64,000 bases of DNA, taken from the IMG/VR virus record IMGVR_UViG_3300050026_000055, positions 32,281 to 96,280 of that record; one strand, written 5' to 3'. The number at the start of each line of letters is the position of its first letter. The first letter of the stretch is position 1. The stretch is from a virus. Shown in pieces: positions 7,247 to 17,310 of this stretch. A program made the translations under genes and the position numbers. The notes below the pieces were generated by a model. It worked only from the letters and a program-made list of their open reading frames with translations. It searched no databases and was not told the DNA's origin.

Positions 7247-7259
7247 AGGGAGCCTCCTT
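7245..7259 (-). promoter_or_regulatory. Candidate programmed +1 ribosomal frameshift site
   Basis: Read on the - strand: AAGGAG, GCT, CCC, TAA. The spacing (Shine-Dalgarno-like hexamer, one codon, slippery codon, stop) is that of the release factor 2 gene, where an internal ribosome site and a stop drive +1 slippage. CCC followed by T allows tRNA-Pro to re-pair on CCT. Confidence 0.6.
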
Positions 7260-9470
7260 CGCGCTATTACCGCCAAGCGGCAAGGCAGTACCTTGGTAGA
7301 CATCACGTATACCAGCTCTGTCAGACTTCGGCGGTTTGTTGCCTTTGCCGACTCCCTGAGTCACGGCAGTACTTTGAGCTGCATTTGCCAAACCTGTAGT
7401 CACCGGACTACTGGCAATTTTGCTACCAGCCCCAAATGTTTTCCAAAGAGCAGGATGAGTGCTCAAAAATTCCAAAACACTCTGGCCTGCCTTCATACCG
7501 CCAGCAGCACAAGAAAGCCCAACAATAACGGCGGCAGTTTCTACAGTATTATGACCAGTCAATTCAGTTGCTACACCGGCTCCACCAGCTACGCCAGCAA
7601 TTACACCAGCTTTTACTAATCGCTGCACCATCTGTGCGTTCTTAGCGTTAGAGATTACCTGTTGAGCAAACTTTCCGATTTCAGGCGGCATGTTTACCGG
7701 GCTTGGTCCTGTGCCAAACAATAGATTGAAGTTATCTTCCGTCAGCGTCTTTTGTGCTTTCGTAACCTGTTTTAACAAATCGCCCGGATCAAAACGACCG
7801 GTTTCCTTGTTTACAGCATCATCCATCCATGTCTTGAAAACATCTCTGCCGATTGGAAGCATTTTTTCACGGCTACCGATTAGATCACGTAGCGCGCTTA
7901 CCTTGCCATTAGAATCTCCTGACAACAGTTCTTTGCCTAAATCGTTGACAGCTTTACCCGGCTCTGTCTCAGCTAATCGTGAGATAGCCTTTGACTCCAT
8001 AAGAGCATTAGTGGTTCTATAATTACCACGCAACTTGGTATACTGATCTGCAACGGATTTAAGTTGAGGATCAGTCTTACCAGCTTTGTCAGCCATTTGT
8101 TGAATCGTGTCGTCCACGGATGTCATCATTTGCCGCCAAGTACGAGAATTGATGTCACCAAAGCCCATTCGACTCGTCGCGGCGTAATCATCTGCTCCTT
8201 TTCTAAGAGCCTGACGAAATGAAATAAGATCATTAATGGACCACGGTTTTACTTCCACTGGTTCAGCTTTTCCAGCAGGAGAAAAACCTTCCTCATAATT
8301 AAAAGTTCCCTCAGCCGCATCAGCCGCCTTAGCTGCCGGAAGTTCTCCCTTTTCTAAATTAGAAAGAAGATTCTTGGTTTTAGCATCAAATCCTTCCGGT
8401 GCTCTAGCTTGTGCAACAAATGGGTGTGTCTGTGCCGCTTCGTCTTCAGTGCCGGCCAGTATTTTACCTGCACGGCTAGCGATGGGATTGTCTTTAATAT
8501 CTATTGTTTGACCTTGCAATTTTTCTTTAATGTCATTAATACCGTGTTCAAAGTCGGTATGCATCTGCAATCGTTTGGCTTCAATCTCACTTCTGACTGC
8601 ACCGACAACTTCAGTCTTTTCCGGCGCTGTCTTTGCAACTTTAGCTAACTCATCAAGAGTCTTACCGGCTTTTGCACCAGCAGCCAAACCGCCTTTAATA
8701 GCCGCACCAGCCGCACCAACCGTGCCAGAAAGAGCAGCCATTGCACCGCCCTCTTTCAAAGCCTGACCGGTGTCACCAGTTTTAACTTTAGTCTGACCTG
8801 CCTGTACTGCGCCTTGACGAACGGCGTTGCCGACCACATTAGCAGCTTCAGGATGCTTTGCTACCATCTCTGTTCCATACTTCAACGCATTTACAATGCG
8901 TGGAGATAGTTCAAGAGTCTGAGCAATTTTAGCAGCCTTCATTAACTTAGCTCCGGTAGCTAACCCAGCCAAAGCAGGATCACCAAGAATAAATTCTGTC
9001 AAACTTTCGCCAGCATATCCTATACTTTCTGCAGTACCTTTAGGCGTAAGATCGGTTTGAAGTTGGCCTTGTGCATCTCGCATCTCAGAGCCGGTGGGTG
9101 AATCTTCAGGATTGATGCCGGAATATTCGGACGGCAACATTTGTTTGGTATTAGTAGGCACCGCATTTACAGCAGACCTAGCAATTCCTGAAATAGTTGA
9201 TCCAATGCCCTTCATGTATCCAGTAGCCGCGCCAAGCAAACCACCGGCTACTCTGGTAGCCCCCGCTTGGTTAGTGGCTGCATCTGAACCACTTAAAGGA
9301 CCGGCAGGAATAGCCTTCATTCCGTTTTGTGGAATCTCGACATTGCCGCTAGTATAGCCAGAACTAGACGCACCATTGCCCGCCTGAGATTGATCTTCAG
9401 GAGCAGGTGTAGAAGTTGGAGTCTGCCCCGGAAAGCTAACATTACCTGATGTATAGTCATTGCCTGCCAT
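7245..9470 (-). CDS. Large internal virion protein, Ala/Gly-rich
   Basis: 741 residues. The N-terminus holds two copies of a YTSGNV(S/E) element and a Pro/Gln-rich linker. Several Ala/Gly-rich, moderately hydrophobic stretches follow (GGLLGAATGYMKGIGSTISG; MAALSGTVGAAGAAIKGGL; VIAGVAGGAGVATELTG) among long charged helices. Such alternation is seen in podovirus ejection proteins that cross the cell envelope with the DNA. It lies directly downstream of the transglycosylase-bearing virion protein, supporting that role. Ends at a putative +1 frameshift site. Not identified by sequence family. Confidence 0.65.
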   Translation of the reverse strand: MAGNDYTSGNVSFPGQTPTSTPAPEDQSQAGNGASSSGYTSGNVEIPQNGMKAIPAGPLSGSDAATNQAGATRVAGGLLGAATGYMKGIGSTISGIARSAVNAVPTNTKQMLPSEYSGINPEDSPTGSEMRDAQGQLQTDLTPKGTAESIGYAGESLTEFILGDPALAGLATGAKLMKAAKIAQTLELSPRIVNALKYGTEMVAKHPEAANVVGNAVRQGAVQAGQTKVKTGDTGQALKEGGAMAALSGTVGAAGAAIKGGLAAGAKAGKTLDELAKVAKTAPEKTEVVGAVRSEIEAKRLQMHTDFEHGINDIKEKLQGQTIDIKDNPIASRAGKILAGTEDEAAQTHPFVAQARAPEGFDAKTKNLLSNLEKGELPAAKAADAAEGTFNYEEGFSPAGKAEPVEVKPWSINDLISFRQALRKGADDYAATSRMGFGDINSRTWRQMMTSVDDTIQQMADKAGKTDPQLKSVADQYTKLRGNYRTTNALMESKAISRLAETEPGKAVNDLGKELLSGDSNGKVSALRDLIGSREKMLPIGRDVFKTWMDDAVNKETGRFDPGDLLKQVTKAQKTLTEDNFNLLFGTGPSPVNMPPEIGKFAQQVISNAKNAQMVQRLVKAGVIAGVAGGAGVATELTGHNTVETAAVIVGLSCAAGGMKAGQSVLEFLSTHPALWKTFGAGSKIASSPVTTGLANAAQSTAVTQGVGKGNKPPKSDRAGIRDVYQGTALPLGGNSAKEAP

Positions 9471-9479
9471 TATTTGTCC

Positions 9480-12398
9480 TTATTTTGTCGCTCCCACACC
9501 AAGATCGTTGGGGTGTGCCCATTGTCCGGTCTGAGGATTCTTAACTGCAATTAATGCTCCATTTTTATACAAAGCGTTGCCTTGTATTGTCTTAGGATCA
9601 GGAAGATCGTTGGGTAATTCCACAGAAGGTGCCTGTGTCTTTCCCGTTAGTTCATTGACAGTCTTTCCACCCTTACCTGCGCCAGAAGCACTACCTGTAA
9701 TGCTGCCGCCACTCTTCATGTTTCCTAACAATTCGTTTACATAAGGATTGTTAATTTTCTGAATGGCCTTTACGGTATCTGGATAAATTAGATTATGGAA
9801 ATCTTCATTGAATGATTGCTTCCATTCTTCATTCAACGGAACAATACGAACAGCAGCCGTATGTGCCATTTCTTGAATTGAAGAATAAACGTTTTGCCAT
9901 GGTGATGTATCCTGAGATACCTGTGCTGCCATCTTTCTAGCGTCATCTGTCAAAGCGTGCTGATTGTTCAACAAGTTCTGCCAATCGGTAGAAGCCGTCT
10001 GCATGGCAACTTTAAATGCATTCCAGTCTGTATTGGTTCCAAATTTATCGTTCAACCATGCCATAGTCTTGTTGCTGTATTCAGAACTATTAAGATCAAT
10101 GCCGCTGCTTGCTTTAAGTTTATCCAAAGCGGTCAATGCGCCAGCCATGTGACCAAGAGACGTGTTGGCATTTTTAATGGCTGCTCCCTGACTAGTGGTG
10201 TTCGATCTGCCACTACCGGCAAAGTTTTCAAACAAACGAACCTTAGATTCAACTTCTTCTGGATTAAAGTCAGGATTACGCTTGTGGGCTTCTTGCTCCA
10301 AAGCTTGTCTACTGGCTTCATTACGAAGACTGGTGACATGCTTCAAATCAACCATTGACGGTCCACCCGGCACTTTATTTCCGTTTTTGTCAACACCGGA
10401 CAGTTGTGTAATTAGGTCGTCATTGTTTCGGATTGTATCCTCTCTAGACTGTTCCTTCAGACGCTCTGTTTTACCAACTGCCGCGTCAGCCTTTGTCTGC
10501 TCCGTGTTATGCAGTTCAGCCAAACGCAGTTTTTCTCTGTAATCGTTGATGAAGGATTGTCCTTGTAATTTGCCGTCTGGACTTTGCAGCAGACTCTTCA
10601 ATCGGTTTCCTGATTGCGGGTCGAAAGTGACTTTACCGCTCTTTGCCTGTTGGTCCAACATTTTGTCAATAGAAGATGGTTCGTTGCCTTTGCCGTCCAA
10701 AAATCCATTCATTCCACCGGGCAAACGATTGTACACGCCTACATCAGCTTTGGTTATACGTCCGGAACCTGCTGCGTCCATTACATCAACAGGTTTCATA
10801 GTAGGTTGAGGTAGTTCGCCTGATTCCTTTTGATCCTGTTGCTGCTGTTCAGTAGGCATTCCAGCCTTGTTGTGTACATCGTTGACGTACTTCTTAGTTT
10901 CAGGATAATTAGGCACTCCTCCGGCCTTGTTTACCGCAGGTTCACCAGCATTGTAGGCAGCTATAGCCTTTGTAGTATCTCCTTTGTATGCCTTCAACAA
11001 ATCGGACAGTAAATGCGTACCAGCATCTATGTTCTGTGCAGGATCAAATGCATCAGTAACTCCATACTTCTTGGCGGTTGCTGGCATTAATTGCATCAAT
11101 CCTTGAGCACCCTTTGGACTTAACGCATTAGGATTTCCCTTTGATTCAGTGTGCAATACAGCATTTACTAGACTGACAGGAACATCATACTTTGTAGCTG
11201 CTGTCTGAGTAGCGTCAGTAATATTTGTCGGAAGCGTAAAGTTTGTTTTCTTTATCTCAGTCGCAGGTTTTGCTGCTCCTGCCCCAACTACCTCAGTCTT
11301 TGTGGCAGATTTTCCTGTTGCATAACCATCCAAGTCTTTTTGCATATTCTTATAACCAGCTACTTCATTGATACCAGCTATAATTCGATAAGCACGTTCC
11401 TGATAGTCTTTGGGCAAGTTTAACATCTTTCCGTCTTTATCGACGTAACCTTGCACTTTATACTTAGCCAACAAATCTTTTACATCTTGCGGGAAGTCAA
11501 CCACTTTGCTTGGATCAATAATGGCGTATTTAAATTCGTATTGTTCTACACCATTTTGCATTAATGGCATTCCATCATCACCAATTTTTGGCACAATTCC
11601 AATGGGGATAGCACCATCTTTTGTTACATGATATTGCGCTAATTTGCTTGGCAGTTCACTAGCAGTGGCATAATCCTGAACACCATTAATACTCTGCAAA
11701 GCTGTGTGCAAAGATGTATACATGTCTACCATCGACTGTTGGTGTTCCATGCCCAATTTGTTTGCCTTCAACTGGTTGGTATATAAATCAAGGTTATTTT
11801 TAGTGATAGATGCCTGACGAGCAAAATCATCTTTCGCTCGTTGCTGTTGGCTTTGATCTATTTCTTTTGCATGAGCCATGCCGGCCTGACCGCCAGCAGC
11901 CAACCCGCGAGCGCCTGCTCCCGGACCACGCTGACCAGCACCAGCAAATAAACCTGTCAATGCGCCAGCAACAATGGAGTTGGCAAGTTGTGATTTAGTC
12001 TGTTGAACCTGAGTCCTTTCCATCTTGCCTGTATCAGCGTTCAAATTGTAGGTATATTTTGGGCCAGCTAACGCGCCCATTATGCTCCTAAAAATATCGT
12101 GCGGCTGATGTGACTGACTCGGACCGGCACCGGTGCCACTCTTATCAATGCCATTGTCATTCGATTGCATCGTTTTTTGAACGTCATTGTCAGCCGACTG
12201 CATAGTTTTTTGGACATCATTCGGCTGTGCTGCCGATTGTGCTGGCGGTTGAGCCGCTGGCTGTCCCATAGATTGTGCTGGCGGCTGAGTCGTGCCAGAT
12301 GCAGACGAAGAACTGTCTACAGGCGTACTAGACACAGGCATACTAGCCTGCGGCTGTATCTGATCGTTCGGTTGTTCGTTAGGAGCGTCGAGTGCCAT
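9480..12398 (-). CDS. Internal virion protein with lytic transglycosylase (SLT) domain
   Basis: 972 residues. The first ~100 are Pro/Gln/Ser low complexity with a repeated VQKTMQS element. Residues ~390-500 form an SLT domain: AVLHTESKGNPNALS with the catalytic glutamate, GAQGLMQLMPATAKKYG, then AIAAYNAGEPAV. The remainder is long helical sequence. The domain cleaves the glycan backbone of peptidoglycan; in podoviruses such proteins are ejected and open the wall for DNA entry. Neighbours on both sides are also internal virion proteins. Confidence 0.88.
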   Translation of the reverse strand: MALDAPNEQPNDQIQPQASMPVSSTPVDSSSSASGTTQPPAQSMGQPAAQPPAQSAAQPNDVQKTMQSADNDVQKTMQSNDNGIDKSGTGAGPSQSHQPHDIFRSIMGALAGPKYTYNLNADTGKMERTQVQQTKSQLANSIVAGALTGLFAGAGQRGPGAGARGLAAGGQAGMAHAKEIDQSQQQRAKDDFARQASITKNNLDLYTNQLKANKLGMEHQQSMVDMYTSLHTALQSINGVQDYATASELPSKLAQYHVTKDGAIPIGIVPKIGDDGMPLMQNGVEQYEFKYAIIDPSKVVDFPQDVKDLLAKYKVQGYVDKDGKMLNLPKDYQERAYRIIAGINEVAGYKNMQKDLDGYATGKSATKTEVVGAGAAKPATEIKKTNFTLPTNITDATQTAATKYDVPVSLVNAVLHTESKGNPNALSPKGAQGLMQLMPATAKKYGVTDAFDPAQNIDAGTHLLSDLLKAYKGDTTKAIAAYNAGEPAVNKAGGVPNYPETKKYVNDVHNKAGMPTEQQQQDQKESGELPQPTMKPVDVMDAAGSGRITKADVGVYNRLPGGMNGFLDGKGNEPSSIDKMLDQQAKSGKVTFDPQSGNRLKSLLQSPDGKLQGQSFINDYREKLRLAELHNTEQTKADAAVGKTERLKEQSREDTIRNNDDLITQLSGVDKNGNKVPGGPSMVDLKHVTSLRNEASRQALEQEAHKRNPDFNPEEVESKVRLFENFAGSGRSNTTSQGAAIKNANTSLGHMAGALTALDKLKASSGIDLNSSEYSNKTMAWLNDKFGTNTDWNAFKVAMQTASTDWQNLLNNQHALTDDARKMAAQVSQDTSPWQNVYSSIQEMAHTAAVRIVPLNEEWKQSFNEDFHNLIYPDTVKAIQKINNPYVNELLGNMKSGGSITGSASGAGKGGKTVNELTGKTQAPSVELPNDLPDPKTIQGNALYKNGALIAVKNPQTGQWAHPNDLGVGATK

Positions 12399-12400
12399 AA

Positions 12401-13276
12401 TTAATCCTTACCTACCTTAAAATTTGCTTTAAAGTATAACTTAGCTTTACGTAAACCAAAATCAAATATCGGTTTTAACAATCCACGCACTATTTTATAC
12501 TTGTATACCAACGGTGCTACATCTCTGCCTACCAAAGTATAAAGCCGCATAATTGCACGACCGAATAGACTCTCCTCAACCCACACCTTATTCAGCCAAT
12601 AGCGCATCATATAAGTATCCGGTGAGTAAGTTCCATATATCGCTTCTGCAATCCAACAGGTTCCCCAATTCTGTCCTACCTGAGTGATTGCATTTCCAGC
12701 AATTCCACCAAGAGCACCGGTAACCGAAGATACCCAAGAATTGTTTGCATTGGTAATGTTGTTGGCTGAAGTACTAGCCGCACTGCCTGCTCCGGTAGCT
12801 GCATTGTTTACATTAGCGGTGGTGTTAAACACACCGGGTGCTAACTCCAAAGCAGTTAGAGCAGAGTTATAATTTTTATTACCTTGATCGTAACTTGCTG
12901 ATGTAATGCCTAACTCTTGGTTTGACAACTGGTTAGCAGCAGAAACACCTAGTTGTTCTCTTTGCTGTAATTCTGCACCACTTGACACACTTGATCCACC
13001 GCCGTTGGCGGCTATTTTTGCATTCAATGCTTTACTAAGATTATCATAGCTACCGGCAGTGCTGCTGATTGCTTGTGAATTAAGAACCTGCTTTTCTTCT
13101 GCCGAATAGCCTTCCTGCGATGGACCGGCAGCCACAATGGGAGCAGTGGCAGCAGTAATCTCGCCAAACACTGCATTGGCCTTTCCAAATACTTCAGCGG
13201 CCTGTGCTGTGGTCTGAGCATAGAAATCTGCCTGTTCTTTTTCTAATTGCTTTTGTTCTGAACTAGCTCCACACAT
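12401..13276 (-). CDS. Internal virion protein
   Basis: 291 residues from ATG 13276 (MCGASSEQK), chosen because it is the first start after the preceding stop; an upstream in-frame start would overlap the preceding gene by 32 nt. The N-terminal half is Ala/Asn/Ser-rich helical sequence (EKEQADFYAQTTAQAAEVFG). A Gly/Ala segment is followed by a conserved-looking C-terminal block CWIAEAIYGTYSPDTYMMRYWLN, then aromatic and basic sequence. The CWIAEAIYG block occurs at the end of several phage and bacterial proteins. Position before the transglycosylase protein suggests a gp14-like ejection protein. Confidence 0.6.
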   Translation of the reverse strand: MCGASSEQKQLEKEQADFYAQTTAQAAEVFGKANAVFGEITAATAPIVAAGPSQEGYSAEEKQVLNSQAISSTAGSYDNLSKALNAKIAANGGGSSVSSGAELQQREQLGVSAANQLSNQELGITSASYDQGNKNYNSALTALELAPGVFNTTANVNNAATGAGSAASTSANNITNANNSWVSSVTGALGGIAGNAITQVGQNWGTCWIAEAIYGTYSPDTYMMRYWLNKVWVEESLFGRAIMRLYTLVGRDVAPLVYKYKIVRGLLKPIFDFGLRKAKLYFKANFKVGKD

Positions 13277-13277
13277 G

Positions 13278-13667
13278 TTATTTCCCCACTCTCGGTAAAA
13301 CCTTTTCATAAAGATTTGGCTCGTGTCTAAATCCTAGTCGTTTGTTGGTAAAGAAAGCGACCAACGATTTTACCTTGGAATCAAATTCTATTTTCAAACA
13401 ACCAGCAGTAGACAGAAACCCCTCCAACATCGGAAAACCTTTGCTGATAATCTTTGCATTTCTAAGTGTCTTTTTGGTGTCCATTTGTAAGTCTATGCGA
13501 GCGACCGGATTTATGCGAACAAACGCGGCCACACCATCTTCGTCTTCAAACACCAAAAGCTTCTTAGAAATCCAGTCGTCAGGCTTTAACTCTTTATGAT
13601 CGTCATCAGCCAGCATCCATTCACACAATAAAGTTTTATCTTCGTCTTTAAAATCTCTCATTATCAT
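13278..13667 (-). CDS. GNAT-fold-like phage protein
   Basis: 129 residues. Pattern of N-terminal charged helix (FKDEDKTLLCEWM), then strands (KKLLVFEDEDGVAAFVRINP), a helix, and LGFRHEPNLYEKVL near the end, as in GNAT-like proteins often found among podovirus tail genes. No clear acetyl-CoA loop (R/QxxGxG/A) is visible, so it may be structural. Ends 2 nt before the next start. Confidence 0.5.
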   Translation of the reverse strand: MIMRDFKDEDKTLLCEWMLADDDHKELKPDDWISKKLLVFEDEDGVAAFVRINPVARIDLQMDTKKTLRNAKIISKGFPMLEGFLSTAGCLKIEFDSKVKSLVAFFTNKRLGFRHEPNLYEKVLPRVGK

Positions 13668-13669
13668 AT

Positions 13670-14980
13670 TTAACCTAACTCTATAATTTGAAACTCACTC
13701 CAGTTTACAAGGCCTTGATCGAAAGTTGAAGCTGCTGCGGCAATAATTTGATAGTTATGCGATCCTGCTGTTGGATTATCCAAATAAGAAAGTGATGATG
13801 TAGTGAATAACGTTAATGAAGTACCAGTGCCAGTTTTGGCTTCACAGGTACAGGTGGCATTACCACTTACCAAAGAACCGTCTCTAAACAGAAAAAATGC
13901 ACCACCAGATAATAATGCACTACCTGTAGTTGCCAAAACAACATTAGCGTGAAATGTAATAAGTACTGGATTGCCTTTAAAGGTAGCTGTGATCGTATTA
14001 GTACCTAACTGTGCTGGTGTTGAAGACGGCGGAAAAGAAAGATTCGCCACACCTTGGTTGGCAGTCAGGATATTCTTTAACTGCAAATTACCGTTGGCAT
14101 AAATAGGAGTAATAGCTGTAGCATCTCCAGCAAACTCAGGAGTGCTCTCCAGTCCTATCTGATTTACAGATGTCACCCAATAGTAATCAACTGATCCTAA
14201 TGGCACCGTCTCTTGATATGTATATATACCGGTAGCTGATGGATCGGCTGTTAGGTTGGAAGGTTGTGACACAGCCTTTAGAAATCCTGCTGTTCCGGGA
14301 AATGAGTTACTTGAGTTTTTGTATATGTTATATCCCATTATAACATCTGCTGCTAAACCGGCTATATAATTAAACTGAAATTGATAACCAGTTGGTGTAA
14401 CACTTAACGAATTTGCAATTGATGGAGGCGACGGATTGGAAAGCACACCATTTATAGTAAGTGTAGTAGTCGGTGCAGTAGCAAATAATGGAAATACTCC
14501 TGATGGAGAAACCGAGTTAACGGTAATTAATACCGTTTCTTTTGTGGTTTCCACCAAAAAACTAACAGGAGAAATGTGCCCTGTAGTCATCAATTGAGGA
14601 TAGGGATTTCCGTTATACCCGGAAAACCATATCTGTATTCCAGACCAATTTACATCAACAGGAGGATCAAAACTAACAGATACCGCTGTAAACATCTGTC
14701 CATTCTTGTTCTTATAAGGAGACTCTGCAGCCGCCACAGAAGTGACATATGCTGGTATACCGCTAGGACTGCCACCACCACCACTAGTACCGCCAGTGCC
14801 GGGAACCACTATTGTATTGCTTACTGCTTGAGTAGGCGATACAATAGTGGTTGGAGCAGCTAGTGGTGTTTGCCAAGCAGCTTCAGTTGGAACAGAAGCA
14901 GACAAATTGGTTATATTCGTTTGTGTTATTGTATCCAAAACTGAATTTGGTATTTGACTTACTGTTGGAACACTACTCAT
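13670..14980 (-). CDS. Tail protein with fibronectin III-like domains
   Basis: 436 residues. A Ser/Thr/Pro/Gly-rich N-terminus with a glycine linker (GTGGTSGGGG) precedes beta-rich sequence. One segment, GYNIYKNSSN ... YTYQETVPLGSVDYYWVTSVNQIGLES, reads as a fibronectin III-like domain, matching a similar element (GYNIYGRTTGGEQ) in the tail protein at 15001-17301. Likely a virion surface or tail component involved in attachment. No catalytic motif. Confidence 0.6.
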   Translation of the reverse strand: MSSVPTVSQIPNSVLDTITQTNITNLSASVPTEAAWQTPLAAPTTIVSPTQAVSNTIVVPGTGGTSGGGGSPSGIPAYVTSVAAAESPYKNKNGQMFTAVSVSFDPPVDVNWSGIQIWFSGYNGNPYPQLMTTGHISPVSFLVETTKETVLITVNSVSPSGVFPLFATAPTTTLTINGVLSNPSPPSIANSLSVTPTGYQFQFNYIAGLAADVIMGYNIYKNSSNSFPGTAGFLKAVSQPSNLTADPSATGIYTYQETVPLGSVDYYWVTSVNQIGLESTPEFAGDATAITPIYANGNLQLKNILTANQGVANLSFPPSSTPAQLGTNTITATFKGNPVLITFHANVVLATTGSALLSGGAFFLFRDGSLVSGNATCTCEAKTGTGTSLTLFTTSSLSYLDNPTAGSHNYQIIAAAASTFDQGLVNWSEFQIIELG

Positions 14981-15000
14981 ATTTTTCCTTTATTCAATCT

Positions 15001-17301
15001 TTACTCTGGAATTGTTGATCCATAAATACTAAAACCTAAAATCTCATTAGGATAGTTTTCGGCAATGAAGTTAAGTTGAAGCTGCATGTGTCTCAACACC
15101 GTTGCTTGACTACTTTGTAACAAGTACCAGCGATAACTATACAACGACATGCTGGTTGGTAAGTTAGGAGGATCGGGAACAAATTGAGGCAAATAAGTAA
15201 ATGGACCAGATATTTCATCTAATAGTACTGAAACTAATGGCACAGCACCTATAGCCTTTGATTCAACAACGATAGAATCTACATCTGCCAGTTGACCGGG
15301 TTGTGCCAATGTAAAACTTCCCCATGTTGCACTAGCCAAATAGGTACTTCCGTTGTCCAGATTTGATGTCCAATCTCTGTACAAAATATTGTTACCAGAC
15401 CCAATCAACAATTGAATGACACCGTATGATGTCTCAACTGCCTTCATAGCTCCTACACCACCTGCAACCACTGCTGGTGGTGACCAACAAATACCGCTTT
15501 CTGGCATTTGTACTGGATTGCATCTCCAAGTATTACCAAGACCGTCATCAAAAAACAATGCTTGATCTTGTGTACCAAAGGCATAATAAGAGACGAAGAC
15601 ATTCGATGGAACAACACTACCCCAAAGATTAGACACAGGAAATCCCAAATCCGATACACTGGCAGATGGTGTTATCTGTAATAACCGTTTGTCGGTAGTA
15701 TAAGCGTAAATATTGCTACCAAAAACATCTGCTGCATTGTATGATGACAATCCCATTCCGGGCTGAAATATAGTGCAGTTAAATATAGTTCCACTAACAA
15801 ACTGCGCTCCTATCGCAGATATATTTCCCTGAACAATGTATACATCATCAGCAGTCCACACAATCAACCCTTGACTATATGGTATCAACTTATTGATTCT
15901 TGAAGGCACTTGAAAGTAGTTTAATGCAGGCCATGAAGCCTGACCGTCACCTGTAGTGGTATCCGGTCCTGCTGCATAGTATACATAGTTTCCTATAGTA
16001 CCCCACAAACGACCTGCCCAGTATTCCAAATTAATTAGACCTCCCGGCGGCGGAGAATTTCCACCAGCCAAAGGAGCCACAATAAAAGCATTTAACGATG
16101 TATCAGGCAATTCATCCCACTGATAAGTCCATTGTGCTCCCGGAACAGTTGAGTTTGGCACTGATGCGTCATAAAGATATGTCGCACCGCCATCAGTCGT
16201 CCTGAAAATCAAAATGGTGGTGACTTGTGGGTCAGTAGTACAAAATCCAGTCAAGCCTGTTTTAAACAGAAGTCGTGGACCTGTGTTTGCAGCAGCGCTG
16301 GCATTGCTAACACTAAAATAGCCCGGATCACCCGGAACCTCAGTCGCATAAGCATATACATATGACCAACCGGTAGGTTGGTAGGTATTAGCAGTACCTG
16401 CTGCAAACGAAAGAATCGGAGGAGTATTAGGAAACAATACGTCTGGTCCTGCTATGCCCCAATTCGATACTGTTGTTCCATTAAAAATTATCTGATCTTT
16501 TCCGTCGCCTATATAAATAAGGTTGCCAACTTCTTGATAAAATGCTTGACCTGCTCCTGCTGTCTTTGTAAAGATCGGTGTTATTGCGTTTGGATTGACC
16601 ACGTTTATGTTGGTAGCTGTATCGGCAAATAGAAGTACCGAGTTATTCAAACCGTGCCAAGAATAAAATGACATGGCTGGACTAGGCAATGACAAGGATG
16701 CAGTTGATGGCAATACACCGAAAGGAATAACACTGCCACTATCAGTAAACGTTTGAGTTGTAGACGCAAGCGGAATCGAAGTAAGCAGTTGCTCACCACC
16801 GGTAGTTCTGCCGTAGATATTATATCCAGTCGCGCCAATAACTGCTCCCCAATTGATTGTGGCAGTATTCAAATCGTTACCTGTAGCTGTATGTTGTGAA
16901 TACTCAGTTGAAGCTAAGGTAGTTCCAGAAGCATTAATAGCTGCCACTCTATAGTAATATGTTGTATTTCCAAGCAATGATCCGCCGCTATTAATCGTAG
17001 AAGCTGAAGCAATAACTGGAACCGCAAGAATACCAGGATCAACTATCGAGTTTTTTATGAAACTTGTATACCCCGGACGGCGAACTAGTGTAGTCTTGTT
17101 GGTAATCTCTACGTTGTAACCGCCAATAAGAGTGTCCGGGTGTCCACCATAAAACTTAATGTCAGGACGAGCGCCCGGACCACACAGCACGTTTCTATTA
17201 GTATACAGTCCAGTAAACTGAGTTCGTACAGTCAACGGAGTGTATTTTGTGGGTTTTGTGGGCTGATTGCCTAATGCTGCTAAAAGTGCTACATCTGACA
17301 T
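15001..17301 (-). CDS. Tail tubular protein B-like (gp12-type) protein
   Basis: 766 residues. The N-terminus (TQFTGLYTNRNVLCGPGARPDI, then GGYNVEITNKTTLVRRPGY) and the segment NLEYWAGRLWGTIGNYVYYAAGPDT are typical of large podovirus tail nozzle proteins in which a beta-propeller reads out as repeated strands. A fibronectin-like stretch (YYYRVAAINASGTTLAS ... GATGYNIYG) sits near residue 130. Probably forms the distal tail tube. Assignment by pattern, moderately sure. Confidence 0.65.
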   Translation of the reverse strand: MSDVALLAALGNQPTKPTKYTPLTVRTQFTGLYTNRNVLCGPGARPDIKFYGGHPDTLIGGYNVEITNKTTLVRRPGYTSFIKNSIVDPGILAVPVIASASTINSGGSLLGNTTYYYRVAAINASGTTLASTEYSQHTATGNDLNTATINWGAVIGATGYNIYGRTTGGEQLLTSIPLASTTQTFTDSGSVIPFGVLPSTASLSLPSPAMSFYSWHGLNNSVLLFADTATNINVVNPNAITPIFTKTAGAGQAFYQEVGNLIYIGDGKDQIIFNGTTVSNWGIAGPDVLFPNTPPILSFAAGTANTYQPTGWSYVYAYATEVPGDPGYFSVSNASAAANTGPRLLFKTGLTGFCTTDPQVTTILIFRTTDGGATYLYDASVPNSTVPGAQWTYQWDELPDTSLNAFIVAPLAGGNSPPPGGLINLEYWAGRLWGTIGNYVYYAAGPDTTTGDGQASWPALNYFQVPSRINKLIPYSQGLIVWTADDVYIVQGNISAIGAQFVSGTIFNCTIFQPGMGLSSYNAADVFGSNIYAYTTDKRLLQITPSASVSDLGFPVSNLWGSVVPSNVFVSYYAFGTQDQALFFDDGLGNTWRCNPVQMPESGICWSPPAVVAGGVGAMKAVETSYGVIQLLIGSGNNILYRDWTSNLDNGSTYLASATWGSFTLAQPGQLADVDSIVVESKAIGAVPLVSVLLDEISGPFTYLPQFVPDPPNLPTSMSLYSYRWYLLQSSQATVLRHMQLQLNFIAENYPNEILGFSIYGSTIPE

Positions 17302-17310
17302 ATTATGCTC

